Assembly (NCBI RefSeq): GCF_004360225.1
Contig: NZ_SNUA01000002.1
Location: forward strand, 310,001 to 374,000
DNA length: 64,000 nucleotides
Reading direction: 5' to 3'
DNA from: Alcanivorax sp. 24
GTDB lineage: Bacteria; Pseudomonadota; Gammaproteobacteria; Pseudomonadales; Alcanivoracaceae
The notes beneath the pieces were generated by a model. The model saw only the letters and a program-made list of their open reading frames with translations. It did no database searches and was not told the origin of the DNA. Position numbers and translations under genes: made by a program. Below are positions 44,366 to 53,137 of this stretch, one piece after another. The number at the start of each line of letters is the position of its first letter. Position 1 is the first letter of the stretch.

Positions 44366-45282
44366 GTGCGGAACAGGAGCCGGGCACGTCGTCGACGCCG
44401 CGTCTGGGGCTGGCGCTGGGCAGTGGTTCGGCGCGCGGCTGGGCGCATATTGGCGTGATCCAGGCCCTGGAAGACATGGGGATTCGTCCGGACGTGGTGG
44501 CCGGTACCTCCATCGGGGCGCTGGTGGGTAGCGCATACGTCAACGGTACCCTCAATGACCTGGCGGACTGGGTGAAGACGCTGACCACCAAGGATGTGTT
44601 CGGCCTGATGGATTTCACCCTGTCCGGCGGCGTGGTCAAGGGCGAAAAGCTGTTCGGTTTCTTCGAGCAACGGCACAGCAACCCCAATATCGAGGATCTG
44701 GAGCAGCGTTTCGTCACCGTCGCCACGGACATGAAGAGTGGTCGTGAGATCTGGATCAGCAAGGGGCCGATTCTGCAGGCGGCAAGGGCTTCCTGCGCGT
44801 TGCCGGGGCTGTTCACGCCGCTGGAGCATCAGGGGCGCTGGATGCTGGACGGCGGTCTGGTGAATCCGGTGCCGGTATCCGCCGCCCGGGCCTTTGGCGC
44901 CGATGTGGTCATTGCCGTCAATCTCAATGCTCAGTTGGTGGGCGCCCACCTGTCCCGGCAGAAACCGCCGGGAGAAAACGGCGTCACCGAGGAAGAGCAC
45001 AGCCTGTGGCAGAAAATGGCGAATTACTTCACCAGTGGTGACGGCCAGGCTCCCGGCTTCTTCGACGTCATCGCCTCCAGCGTCAACATCATGCAGGACC
45101 GTATCACCCGCTCCCGCATGGCCGGTGACCCGCCGGAAATCACCTTGATCCCGCTACTGGAGGACTTTGCCCTGATGGACTTCCATCGCGCCAAGGAAGC
45201 CATCGACGAAGGCCGTCGCCTGGTCGAGCGCCATGCCGGCGATATTCGGGCGTGGTTGGGGGGGAAGACAGTTGACAGTTGA
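44362..45282 (+). CDS. rssA: Patatin-like phospholipase family protein, RssA type
   Basis: 306 aa; ATGA overlaps the DUF1289 stop. Patatin motifs: glycine-rich oxyanion hole GSGSARGWAHIG, nucleophile GTSIGAL and the Asp in MLDGGLVNPVPVS. The C-terminal six residues GKTVDS and the stop TGA (45280-45282) are written by the 33-bp repeat at 45269-45301, so the repeat probably replaced the original gene end. Confidence 0.9.
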   Translation: MSAEQEPGTSSTPRLGLALGSGSARGWAHIGVIQALEDMGIRPDVVAGTSIGALVGSAYVNGTLNDLADWVKTLTTKDVFGLMDFTLSGGVVKGEKLFGFFEQRHSNPNIEDLEQRFVTVATDMKSGREIWISKGPILQAARASCALPGLFTPLEHQGRWMLDGGLVNPVPVSAARAFGADVVIAVNLNAQLVGAHLSRQKPPGENGVTEEEHSLWQKMANYFTSGDGQAPGFFDVIASSVNIMQDRITRSRMAGDPPEITLIPLLEDFALMDFHRAKEAIDEGRRLVERHAGDIRAWLGGKTVDS

Positions 45283-45301
45283 TAGTGGACAGTTGACAGC
45301 G
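45269..45301 (+). repeat. Gene-end 33-bp repeat, copy 3, encoding the rssA stop
   Basis: Identical to the copies after tadA and purL. Here the reading frame ACA-GTT-GAC-AGT-TGA gives Thr-Val-Asp-Ser-stop for rssA. It is followed by the A-rich spacer, ATCTTTAGCCG and a class A REPIN. Confidence 0.88.
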
Positions 45302-45333
45302 AAAGGAAAAACAAAAGAGGTCATCTTTAGCCG

Positions 45334-45412
45334 CTGTGGGAAGCTTGCTTGCAAGCGAATGGGGTTCGCTCAGGCGTTTAGCAATATTCGCTTGCAAGCA
45401 AGCTTCCCACAG
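45334..45412. repeat. REPIN-like palindrome, class A
   Basis: CTGTGGGAAGCTTGCTTGC... (45334-45360) faces its perfect 27-base inverse at 45386-45412. It lies between convergent rssA and the CorB-like gene and is flanked on both sides by gene-end repeats in opposite orientation. Confidence 0.85.
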
Positions 45413-45435
45413 CAGTTCAAACCCCTTGTTTCCAC

Positions 45436-45452
45436 TTCAACTGTCCACTGCC
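45436..45452 (-). repeat. Partial gene-end repeat encoding the CorB-like stop
   Basis: On the minus strand GGCAGTGGACAGTTGAA carries the second half of the 33-bp repeat. It encodes the last residues Ala-Val-Asp-Ser and the TGA (45437-45439) of the CorB-like gene, mirroring the rssA ending. Confidence 0.7.
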
Positions 45453-46705
45453 TTTTTCCTGACTCTCGCCGCCTTAACCATATTGTCCTTTACCTGCAGG
45501 ATTTCAATCAGGTAGTCCTCCACCCGCAATGAAATGTTGGCGTCGGGAATCGACTGCAGGTGTTCCAGGATCAGGCCGTTGAGAGTGCGTGGTCCGAGGA
45601 TAGGCATGTCCCAGTGCAGTGCCCGGTTGATGTCGCGCAGGTTGGCGGAGCCGTCGATGACGAAACTGCCGTCTTCCTGGGGCAGGATGTCCGGATTGGT
45701 GGTGGCGGCCTGGTCGGAAGTGAATTCGCCGACGATCTCTTCAAGGATATCTTCCAGGGTCACCAGTCCCATCACGTCACCATATTCATCCACGACAATG
45801 CCGATGCGACGCTTGGCATTCTGGAACTGGATCAACTGGCGGTTCAGCGAGGTGCCCTCGGGCACGAAGTAGGGCTCCACCGTGTACTGCATCAGTTCCG
45901 CTTTGTTGATTTCTTCCTTGAGCAGCAAACGGCTCAGTTTGCGCAGGTGCAGCACACCCAACATGTTGTTGGGGTCGCCGCGGTAGACCGGCAGCCGGGT
46001 ATGTTGGCTGGTGCGCAATGTGTTGAGGATGTCGTTCATGTCATCGTCCAGATCGATACCGACCATTTCGTTGCGCGGAATCATGATGTCCTCGACGGTG
46101 ACACTTTCCAGATCAAGGATGTTCAGCAGCATCTTCTGGTGCTTTTCCGGAATCAGGCCACCGGCCTCATTGACCACGGTGCGCAGTTCCTCGGGGCTGA
46201 GGTGATCCTCCTCGGCGTTGTCGGCGCGTACCCCGAACAGACGCAGGAACAGGCCGCTGACGCCGTTAACCAGCCACACCAGTGGCGCCAGCAGCCATTG
46301 CAGTGGTTGCAACACAACGCTGGCGGGGAAGGCCACCCGTTCCGGTTTCAGTGCGGCGTAGGTCTTCGGCGTGATTTCGGCGAAGACCAGCATCACCAGA
46401 GTGATCACCACCGGCGCCACCGCCGCGCCGGAGTCGCCCAGCCAGCGGATCGCCAGGATCGCCGCCACCGTGGCGGCGAAGTTGTTGACGAAGTTGTTGC
46501 CAATCAGGATCACCGACAACAGCCGGTCGGTACGCCGCAGCAGTTTTTCCACCCGGCCGGCGCCGCTGTGGCCTTGCCGGGAAAGGTGACGCAGCCGGTA
46601 GCGGTTAATCGCCACCATGCCGGTTTCACTGCTGGAGAAGAAAGCGGAAAAGAGGATCAGAATGATCAGGGTGGTCAATAACCACCCATCCGGGATGCTG
46701 GCCAA
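45437..46705 (-). CDS. CNNM/CorB-family transporter-like protein with CBS pair and CorC domain
   Basis: 422 aa starting at TTG 46705, the only start that keeps the first membrane helix (WLLTTLIILILFSAFFSSSETGMVAINRYRLRHL); no clear ribosome site precedes it. The CNNM domain covers ~1-170 with SSSETG and LIGNNFVNNFAATVAAIL. Two CBS motifs follow at ~200-320 (MIPRNEMVGIDLDDDM, RIGIVVDEYGDVMGLVTLEDILEEIVGEF), then a CorC_HlyC domain. CorB-type proteins are linked to Mg2+ or Co2+ export and resistance. Its last residues derive from the gene-end repeat. Confidence 0.92.
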   Translation of the reverse strand: MASIPDGWLLTTLIILILFSAFFSSSETGMVAINRYRLRHLSRQGHSGAGRVEKLLRRTDRLLSVILIGNNFVNNFAATVAAILAIRWLGDSGAAVAPVVITLVMLVFAEITPKTYAALKPERVAFPASVVLQPLQWLLAPLVWLVNGVSGLFLRLFGVRADNAEEDHLSPEELRTVVNEAGGLIPEKHQKMLLNILDLESVTVEDIMIPRNEMVGIDLDDDMNDILNTLRTSQHTRLPVYRGDPNNMLGVLHLRKLSRLLLKEEINKAELMQYTVEPYFVPEGTSLNRQLIQFQNAKRRIGIVVDEYGDVMGLVTLEDILEEIVGEFTSDQAATTNPDILPQEDGSFVIDGSANLRDINRALHWDMPILGPRTLNGLILEHLQSIPDANISLRVEDYLIEILQVKDNMVKAARVRKKAVDS

Positions 46706-46804
46706 GAGACGGTCGTTTGGTTGCTGTTTGGCTCGCTATTGTTCGGTGCCGGGTTCCGGGGTGTCAAGCACTAGGGTGAACAGGCCCTAACCGCGCCGCC
46801 GGGA

Positions 46805-47614
46805 TCAGCGCCGCAGGATCACTTCCAGTACCAGCTGCGTGCCAAAGAAGGCCACTAGCAGCACGGCGAAGCCCACCAGGGTGAAGCGTACCGCGGTGAG
46901 GCCACGCCAGCCACGCAGATGACGGCCAAACAGCAACACGGCGAAAATCACCCAGGACACCAGGGTCAGAACGGTTTTATGGACCAGATGCTGGGCGAAC
47001 AGGTCATCCACGTAGAGGAAACCGAACAGGATCGCCAGGGTCAGCAGGCATTCGCCCAGCCACAGGGCGTCGAACAGCATCGACTCCATCATCTGGATCG
47101 GCGGGAACAACCGCATCACGCCGCGGATGTGGCCATCCTTGAGCTGGCGGTGCTGGATCCACAGCAGCACCGCCTGGCAGGCGGAAAGCGCCAGCACCGC
47201 ATAGGCGACGATAGACAGCAGTACGTGCATGCCGATGCCGTGTTCCAGCGGATGGGCCACATAGCCGGTATGCAGCCACAGCGCCGCCGGGATGGTGGCG
47301 GCGGCGAACGGAAACACCAAGGCGCTGACCCACTGAAACGGCCTGAACAGGCTGGACAGCACCACCAGGGCGGCGCCCACCAGCGCCACCGCCGAGGCCA
47401 CGGGGAACAGGCCCAGCAGCAGGCCACTCGGGGTGATCATCTGAGCGTACAGGGTCAGCGCATGGGCGATCACCGCCAGGCCGCCCGGCACCAGGATGGC
47501 CATTTTTGAAGGCGAGGCTTGCCCCCGGAACTGGCGGTACACCAGTATGGACGCCAACACGTACAGGGCGGTGGCGGGTAAGCCGAAGGCCAGGGCAGGA
47601 GTCATAGGTTCCAT
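46805..47614 (-). CDS. CcsA/YpjD-like cytochrome c assembly protein
   Basis: 269 aa with about eight membrane helices. The heme-handling WWD-like region is reduced, but HxGIGMHVLLSIVAYAVLALSACQAVLL and HLVHKTVLTLVSWVIFAVLLFGRHLRGWRG match the CcsA-type family whose gene sits divergent to ffh in gammaproteobacteria. Start 47614 chosen; an ATG at 47605 with GGAACC before it is possible. It may move or hold heme at the inner membrane, but direct evidence for YpjD is thin. Confidence 0.85.
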   Translation of the reverse strand: MEPMTPALAFGLPATALYVLASILVYRQFRGQASPSKMAILVPGGLAVIAHALTLYAQMITPSGLLLGLFPVASAVALVGAALVVLSSLFRPFQWVSALVFPFAAATIPAALWLHTGYVAHPLEHGIGMHVLLSIVAYAVLALSACQAVLLWIQHRQLKDGHIRGVMRLFPPIQMMESMLFDALWLGECLLTLAILFGFLYVDDLFAQHLVHKTVLTLVSWVIFAVLLFGRHLRGWRGLTAVRFTLVGFAVLLVAFFGTQLVLEVILRR

Positions 47615-47678
47615 GGTGGTTTTCCGGGAAAAGCCGCCGAAGTCTGGCACAGCTGCCCCGGCTTTTGAAGCGTTCGCC

Positions 47679-47708
47679 ATGACGGCGGTGGGGTGCCTGC
47701 CCTATAAT
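47679..47708 (+). promoter_or_regulatory. Sigma-70 promoter of ffh
   Basis: A perfect -10 TATAAT is at 47703-47708, with ATGACG at 47679-47684 as a weak -35 (18-base spacing). It lies about 60 bases upstream of the ffh start, in the gap to the divergent CcsA-like gene. Confidence 0.65.
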
Positions 47709-47769
47709 CGCGCCCTGTCGCCGTTTTCCGGGCTGGAGAGCGGCCACCCGATTCAGGAGGTTGATGATC

Positions 47770-49200
47770 ATGTTCGAGAATCTCACCGAGCGCCTGGGCC
47801 AGTCGCTGAAGAACCTGGCCGGTCAGGGGCAGCTCAATGAGGACAATATTCGCGATACGTTGCGCGAGGTACGCAAGGCCCTGCTGGAAGCCGACGTGGC
47901 GCTGCCGGTGGTCAAGGAATTCGTCGAACAGGTCAAAGAGAAGGCGTTGGGGCAGGAAGTCCTGCAAAGCCTGAACCCCGGCCAGGCGTTCGTGAAGATC
48001 GTCAATGACGAGTTGGTCCACACCATGGGCGACGCCAACGACGCCCTTGATCTGGCCACCAAGCCGCCGGCCATCATCCTGATGGCCGGCTTGCAGGGGG
48101 CCGGTAAAACCACCTCCGTGGCCAAGCTGGCGCGCTTCCTTCAGGAACGCGAAAAGAAAAAGGTCATGGTGGTGTCCGCCGACGTCTACCGTCCGGCGGC
48201 GATCGAGCAGCTGAAAACCCTGGCCGGGGAGGTGGAGACCCACTTCTTCCCCTCTACCGGTGATCAGGACCCGGTGGATATCGCCAATGCCGCCCTGGCC
48301 GAGGCCCGCCGCCGCTATATGGACGTGTTGATCGTCGATACCGCCGGTCGTCTGCACGTGGACGACGACATGATGGCGGAGATCAAGCGGCTGCACGCCG
48401 CCATCGAACCGGCGGAAACGCTGTTCGTGGTGGACGCCATGACCGGTCAGGACGCCGCCAACACCGCCCAGGCGTTCAATGCGGCACTGCCGCTCACCGG
48501 GGTGATCCTGACCAAGGCCGACGGTGACTCCCGCGGAGGGGCGGCGCTGTCGGTGCGTCATCTCACCGGCAAGCCGATCAAGTTCATCGGCATGGGGGAG
48601 AAGACCGATGCCCTGGAACCGTTCCACCCGGACCGCATCGCCAGCCGGATTCTCGGCATGGGCGACGTGCTGTCCCTGGTGGAAGAGGCCGAGCGCAAGC
48701 TGGACAAGAAGAAAGCCGAGAAGATCGCCAAGAAGTTCAAGAAAGGCAAGGCGATGGACTTCGAGGATCTCAAGGACCAGTTCCAGCAAATGCGCAATAT
48801 GGGTGGCATGGCCGGTCTGTTGGACAAGCTGCCGGGCATGGGCAATATGATGCAGGCGGCGCAGGATCCGGCGGCGCTCAAGAACATGAAGCACATGGAA
48901 GCGCTGATCGACTCCATGACGCCCAAGGAGCGCCGCAACCCGGATCTGATCAAGGGGTCCCGCAAGAAGCGGATCGCCACCGGCGCCGGGCTGGAGATCC
49001 AGGACCTCAATCGCCTGATGAAGCAGCAGAAGATGATGGCGAAGATGATGAAGAAGATGCGCACCAAGGGTGGCATGAAGAACATGATGCGTGGCCTGGA
49101 AGGCATGATGGGCGGGCAGGGTGGCCCCGGCGGCGGAATGCCGCCGGGTGGCATGCCTCCCGGGGGCATGGGCGGCGGAGGCGGCTTGCCGCCGATGTAA
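47770..49200 (+). CDS. ffh: Signal recognition particle protein Ffh
   Basis: 476 aa. ATG 47770 gives the usual MFENLTERL start; AGGAGG at 47754-47759 also allows ATG 47764. The N domain is followed by the G domain with GLQGAGKTTSVAKLA, DTAGRLHVDDDMM and TKADGDSRGG. The M domain (~300-430) is Met-rich (QMRNMGGMAGLLDKLPGMGNMMQ). The C-tail is Gly/Met/Pro-rich (GGMPPGGMPPGGMGGG), longer than in E. coli. It binds signal sequences and 4.5S RNA for membrane targeting. Confidence 0.97.
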   Translation: MFENLTERLGQSLKNLAGQGQLNEDNIRDTLREVRKALLEADVALPVVKEFVEQVKEKALGQEVLQSLNPGQAFVKIVNDELVHTMGDANDALDLATKPPAIILMAGLQGAGKTTSVAKLARFLQEREKKKVMVVSADVYRPAAIEQLKTLAGEVETHFFPSTGDQDPVDIANAALAEARRRYMDVLIVDTAGRLHVDDDMMAEIKRLHAAIEPAETLFVVDAMTGQDAANTAQAFNAALPLTGVILTKADGDSRGGAALSVRHLTGKPIKFIGMGEKTDALEPFHPDRIASRILGMGDVLSLVEEAERKLDKKKAEKIAKKFKKGKAMDFEDLKDQFQQMRNMGGMAGLLDKLPGMGNMMQAAQDPAALKNMKHMEALIDSMTPKERRNPDLIKGSRKKRIATGAGLEIQDLNRLMKQQKMMAKMMKKMRTKGGMKNMMRGLEGMMGGQGGPGGGMPPGGMPPGGMGGGGGLPPM

Positions 49201-49251
49201 CACGTCGATGGTCTCCGGATCACGGCTGTCCCATACAAATCCGACACGCTG

Positions 49252-49321
49252 ATTCGTTGCCAAGGCAGCTCCCACAGCGGCTTCGTGGTTCGGTCCGTGG
49301 GAAGCTGCCTTGGCAGCGAAT
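49252..49321. repeat. REPIN-like palindrome, class B
   Basis: ATTCGTTGCCAAGGCAGCTCCCACAG (49252-49277) faces CCGTGGGAAGCTGCCTTGGCAGCGAAT (49295-49321). It lies after ffh and before the rpsP promoter, where it could end ffh transcription. Confidence 0.8.
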
Positions 49322-49363
49322 CAGCGTATTGCTAACCGCGCCGCGTTTTGTCTGGCTCTGTTC

Positions 49364-49392
49364 TTGCCTTCCCCTCCAACCCCGCGTAAAAT
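49364..49392 (+). promoter_or_regulatory. Sigma-70 promoter of rpsP-rimM-trmD-rplS
   Basis: TTGCCT (49364-49369), exactly 17 bases, then TAAAAT (49387-49392), with a GC-rich discriminator CTGCGCCC typical of stringently controlled ribosomal promoters. Leader length to rpsP is about 100 bases. Confidence 0.75.
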
Positions 49393-49498
49393 CTGCGCCC
49401 TTCGCGCCCTCCGGCCCATTCCGGGGGGAATTTCAAGCGGATACGATGGCCGGGCGATGAGCGCTCGGCCGGGACACCGGATTGAACAGGACTGAAAC

Positions 49499-49753
49499 AT
49501 GCTGGTTATTCGTCTCGCCCGTGGTGGCTCCAAGAAACGCCCTTTCTATCAAATCATTGCCACCGACAGCCGCAATGCCCGTGACGGCCGCTTCATCGAG
49601 CGCCTGGGGTACTTCAACCCGATCGCCCGTGGCGGTGAAATCCGTCTGAAAGTGGACCTGGAAGCCGTGGACCAGTGGGTTCAGAAAGGCGCCCAGCTGT
49701 CCGACCGGGTCAAGACCCTGGTCAAGGAAGCGCGCAAGAGCGAGAGCGCTTGA
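49499..49753 (+). CDS. rpsP: 30S ribosomal protein S16
   Basis: 84 aa. The sequence [45 protein letters not shown] is the universal S16 N-terminus. It is the first gene of the conserved rpsP-rimM-trmD-rplS operon and is needed for 30S assembly. The usual length is 80-85 residues. Confidence 0.98.
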   Translation: MLVIRLARGGSKKRPFYQIIATDSRNARDGRFIERLGYFNPIARGGEIRLKVDLEAVDQWVQKGAQLSDRVKTLVKEARKSESA

Positions 49754-49779
49754 GCATCCTGACTCTCTGATCTGAATCC

Positions 49780-50310
49780 ATGGGATCCCAATCGGACAAG
49801 GTGGTGGTGGGCCGCATAATGGCGGTGCACGGCATCAAAGGCTGGGTAAAGGTCTATTCCCATACGGATCCCATGGAAAACATCTTCGAGTACCAGCCCT
49901 GGTATCTGAGCAAAGGCCGGGATTGGGAAGAAGTGAAGCTGGTCGGCGCCCGGCCCCAAGGCAAGGGTCTGGTCGTCGCCATTGACGGTATCGGTGACCG
50001 CGAGCAGGCCGCGCGGGAGCTGGTCGGTCGGGAAATCGCCGTGGCGGAATCCCTGCTGCCCCGTTCCGGAGAAGGTGAGTACTACTGGCGGGATCTGATC
50101 GGTCTGCGGGTGATACTGCCGGACGGCCGTGATCTGGGCCGGGTGGATCGGCTGATGGAGACCGGCGCCAATGATGTACTGGTGGTGATCGGCGATACCG
50201 ACAGCCTGGACCGCCGCGAACGGCTGCTGCCCTGGGTGCCGGACGACGTGATTGTCGACGTTGCCCTGGAGCGTGGTGAGATTCGCGTGGACTGGGACCC
50301 GGAGTTCTAG
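49780..50310 (+). CDS. rimM: 16S rRNA processing protein RimM
   Basis: 176 aa. The N-terminal beta-barrel has VVVGRIMAVHGIKGWVKVYSHTDP. The PRC-barrel C-terminal domain has EGEYYWRDLIGLRVIL...LGRVDRLMETGANDVLVV and LLPWVPDDVIVDVALE. It binds S19 and helps 30S head maturation. Gap to rpsP is 26 bases. Confidence 0.97.
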   Translation: MGSQSDKVVVGRIMAVHGIKGWVKVYSHTDPMENIFEYQPWYLSKGRDWEEVKLVGARPQGKGLVVAIDGIGDREQAARELVGREIAVAESLLPRSGEGEYYWRDLIGLRVILPDGRDLGRVDRLMETGANDVLVVIGDTDSLDRRERLLPWVPDDVIVDVALERGEIRVDWDPEF

Positions 50311-50343
50311 AACCGCGGCGGATCGCGGACAGGGAGGCGCTCA

Positions 50344-51114
50344 ATGCGAATCGCGCTGATGACGCTGTTCCCGGAAATGACCGGGCTGGTGACCGGCTTT
50401 GGCGTGACTCGGCGGGCCATCGAGAATGACCGGCTGAGTCTGGAAGCGGTCAATCCCCGGGATTTCACCGATGATCGCCACCGCACCGTGGACGACCGCC
50501 CCTTCGGCGGCGGACCGGGCATGGTGATGAAAGTGGAGCCTCTGGAGCGCGCGCTGAGCGCGGCCCGGGAGCGAGTGGGGCCGGCGCGAGTGATCTATCT
50601 TTCACCACAGGGTCGGCCACTGACCCAGCGCAAGGCCCAGGAGCTGGCTGCCGAGCCGGCCTTGATCCTGGTCGCCGGCCGCTATGAAGGGGTCGATGAG
50701 CGCTTTATTGAGTCATGGGTGGATGAGCAGGTATCCATCGGTGATTACGTACTCAGCGGTGGCGAACTGCCAGCGCTGGTACTGGTGGATGCCGTGGCAC
50801 GCCTGTTACCGGGTGTGTTGGGGCACGAGGATTCGGCGGCCCAGGATTCGTTTTCCGGTGAATTGGAAAACCTGCTGGACTGCCCGCACTATACGCGGCC
50901 CGAGGAATACCAGGGTCGGGTGGTGCCTGAAGTCTTGCGTAGCGGCGATCACGAGAGGATTCGTCGCTGGCGTTTGAAGCAGGCACTGGGGCGCACCTGG
51001 CGGTGGCGTCCCGACTTGCTCGAAGCCCGCCGCGAGAGCGGCTGGAGCGAGGAAGAAGAGCGGCTTCTCAATGAATACATTGAGGAGTACGAGCAGCAAT
51101 ACAGCGATCAATGA
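50344..51114 (+). CDS. trmD: tRNA (guanine-37-N1) methyltransferase
   Basis: 256 aa. The SPOUT knot region is visible as [54 protein letters not shown]. The C-terminal helical domain recognises the anticodon stem. GGAGG lies before the ATG. It prevents +1 frameshifting on proline codons. Confidence 0.98.
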   Translation: MRIALMTLFPEMTGLVTGFGVTRRAIENDRLSLEAVNPRDFTDDRHRTVDDRPFGGGPGMVMKVEPLERALSAARERVGPARVIYLSPQGRPLTQRKAQELAAEPALILVAGRYEGVDERFIESWVDEQVSIGDYVLSGGELPALVLVDAVARLLPGVLGHEDSAAQDSFSGELENLLDCPHYTRPEEYQGRVVPEVLRSGDHERIRRWRLKQALGRTWRWRPDLLEARRESGWSEEEERLLNEYIEEYEQQYSDQ

Positions 51115-51129
51115 ACCAAGGAGCACGCC

Positions 51130-51486
51130 ATGAGCGGCAAGAAACCCCTGATTCAGGAAATCGAACAGGCACAGCTGAAAAGCGACGTGCCGGTGTTCGG
51201 TCCCGGTGACACCGTCACCGTGCAAGTAAAAGTGAAGGAAGGCACCCGTGAGCGTCTGCAGGCGTTCCAGGGCGTGGTGATTGCGCGTCGCAATCGTGGC
51301 CTGAACTCCAATTTCACTGTCCGTAAAGTATCCCACGGCGTGGGTGTGGAGCGAGTATTCCAGCTGCACAGCCCGCTGGTCGATTCCATCGAAGTCATCC
51401 GTCGCGGTGATGTTCGTCGCGCCAAACTGTACTACCTGCGTGAGCGTTCCGGTAAATCCGCGCGTATCAAGGAAAAAATCCGGTAA
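51130..51486 (+). CDS. rplS: 50S ribosomal protein L19
   Basis: 118 aa. Begins [56 protein letters not shown] and ends with [20 protein letters not shown], both diagnostic. Last gene of the operon; a strong terminator follows about 105 bases later. Confidence 0.98.
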   Translation: MSGKKPLIQEIEQAQLKSDVPVFGPGDTVTVQVKVKEGTRERLQAFQGVVIARRNRGLNSNFTVRKVSHGVGVERVFQLHSPLVDSIEVIRRGDVRRAKLYYLRERSGKSARIKEKIR

Positions 51487-51590
51487 TACGCGATGCGCTC
51501 CGGTTGCGAGCTACTGTCGCTTCAGCCTTTGCTGTAGGGCATTCGGAAGCGACCTCTGGCCGAGCAAGGATGCTCCCACCGGGCACAAAC

Positions 51591-51629
51591 AAAAAGGCCG
51601 CCCCCTCCAACGGACGGGGCGGCCTTTTT
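51591..51629. terminator. Bidirectional intrinsic terminator after rplS
   Basis: AAAAAGGCCGCCCC (51591-51604) pairs fully with GGGGCGGCCTTTTT (51616-51629), loop 11 bases. T runs lie on both strands, so it ends both rplS and the convergent GlsB-like gene. Confidence 0.95.
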
Positions 51630-51645
51630 ATTTTGCGGCGGAGGG

Positions 51646-51906
51646 TTAGCGTTTGGCTAGTAACCGGTACAGGAACAACAGCACTAATGCGCCGACGATG
51701 GCGGTGATGATGCTGCCAATCGATAACGAATTTGATGCCGCTCCCGCGCCGATTCCCACCAGGGAACCGAGCCAGCCGCCGACGAAAGCACCGGCGATAC
51801 CAATCAGAATGGTAATAATGAAGCCGCCCGGATCCTTGCCCGGCATGATCCATTTTGCGATCACTCCGGCGATCAGACCCAGTACGATCCACGAAAGAAT
51901 TTCCAT
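51646..51906 (-). CDS. GlsB/YeaQ/YmgE-family small membrane protein
   Basis: 86 aa, three hydrophobic glycine-rich segments: WIVLGLIAGVIAKWIMPGKDPGGFIITILIGIAGAFVGGWLG and IITAIVGALVLLFLYRLLA. GKDPGGFIxTxLIGIxGAFVGG is the family signature (transglycosylase-associated protein, PF04226). It is linked to stress responses with no known mechanism. A good AGGAG-like site precedes the ATG on the minus strand. Confidence 0.92.
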   Translation of the reverse strand: MEILSWIVLGLIAGVIAKWIMPGKDPGGFIITILIGIAGAFVGGWLGSLVGIGAGAASNSLSIGSIITAIVGALVLLFLYRLLAKR

Positions 51907-52037
51907 AGGGCACTCCTTACCTCTGGTAACTCAAAGCCCTTCGAGTATGCCCCGTATGAGGGCGCGGCCCTGGTAATAAATAGTAAAACCCTGGCCATAC
52001 TAAGTCCGTTGGTCTTGGAGGCGTGAATTCCCGCTGT

Positions 52038-52106
52038 ATTCGCTGCCAAGGCAGCTTCCCACAGTGGCTCCCGTGACTTTCCGTGGGAGGCTGCCTTGGC
52101 AGCGAA
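52038..52106. repeat. REPIN-like palindrome, class B
   Basis: ATTCGCTGCCAAGGCAGCTTCCCACAG (52038-52064) faces CCGTGGGAGGCTGCCTTGGCAGCGAA (52081-52106). It lies between divergent genes, so it cannot serve as a shared terminator here. TTGGTCTTGGAG precedes it, as for the copy at 32553. Confidence 0.8.
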
Positions 52107-52146
52107 CAGGCTTGCCGGCAGCGATTCCGGCGGACAGAATTCCGGA

Positions 52147-53073
52147 ATGAAAAAACACACCATGAATGCATTACCCGAATCCCAACAGCGGATAGTGGAC
52201 GCCTGGCTCGACAATCAATGGCTGGAACGGGGTCTGAGCCGCAATACCCTGGAGAGCTATGGACGGGACCTGCGCCAGTTCGGCGAGTGGCTGGGCCGGG
52301 AAGAGCATACCGCGCTGGAACGGTGTCAGCGTTACCAGCTGTTGCAGTTCCTGGCTCACCGCCATGAACAGGGGTTGGGCGCGCGGTCCGTGGCCCGACA
52401 GCTTTCCGCGTTGAAGAGTTTTTTCCGCTGGTTGAAACGGGAAGGGCGCATCGACGAGGACCCCACTTTGAACGTGGCGCGCCCGAAAACCGGCAGGGCT
52501 CTGCCAAAGAGTCTCAGCGAGGCCGATGTGGAAGCGCTGCTGGCGGCGCCAGACCTGGACGATCCGCTGGGGCTGCGCGATCGAGCCATGCTCGAGGTAC
52601 TGTACGCCTGTGGCCTGAGGGTGTCGGAGCTGGTTGGCCTGACCCTGGGGCAGGTCAATCAGCGCCAGGGTTTGGTGCGAGTGGTGGGAAAAGGGGACAA
52701 GGAGCGTCTGGTGCCTCTGGGAGAGGAAGCATTGTACTGGCTGTCGCGTTATCTGCGGGAGGCCAGACCCCTGCTGATTCACCCGGATCAGGATGTGGTG
52801 TTCCCGAGCCGGCGCGGGGAGCCGATGACGCGCCAGGCATTCTGGTACCGGATCAAGCAGATCGCGATCAGCGCGGGGGTGCAAAAGGCGTTGTCACCCC
52901 ATACACTGCGCCATGCGTTCGCGACACATTTGCTCAACCATGGGGCGGACCTGCGGGTGGTGCAGTTGTTATTGGGGCACAGTGATTTGTCCACCACGCA
53001 GATCTATACCCATGTGGCGCAGCAGCGGTTACAGACGCTTTATGAGCAACATCATCCCCGGGCGGGAACTTGA
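52147..53073 (+). CDS. xerD: Site-specific tyrosine recombinase XerD
   Basis: 308 aa from ATG 52147; ATG 52162 would give a more standard 303. An N-terminal SAM-like core-binding domain (DAWLDNQWLERGLSRNTLESYGRDLRQF) precedes the catalytic domain. Catalytic set: Arg in YACGLRVSELVGL, Lys in VGKGDKERLVPLG, HTLRHAFATHLL and HSDLSTTQIYTHV (Tyr). It acts with XerC at dif to resolve chromosome dimers. The xerD-dsbC-hom order is common in gammaproteobacteria. Confidence 0.95.
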   Translation: MKKHTMNALPESQQRIVDAWLDNQWLERGLSRNTLESYGRDLRQFGEWLGREEHTALERCQRYQLLQFLAHRHEQGLGARSVARQLSALKSFFRWLKREGRIDEDPTLNVARPKTGRALPKSLSEADVEALLAAPDLDDPLGLRDRAMLEVLYACGLRVSELVGLTLGQVNQRQGLVRVVGKGDKERLVPLGEEALYWLSRYLREARPLLIHPDQDVVFPSRRGEPMTRQAFWYRIKQIAISAGVQKALSPHTLRHAFATHLLNHGADLRVVQLLLGHSDLSTTQIYTHVAQQRLQTLYEQHHPRAGT

Positions 53074-53137
53074 GGCGTCCGTTGCCACTCAAATAACGAT
53101 AGTCGCCGCAGGGGGCGGCGTACCATTGGAGAATGTC

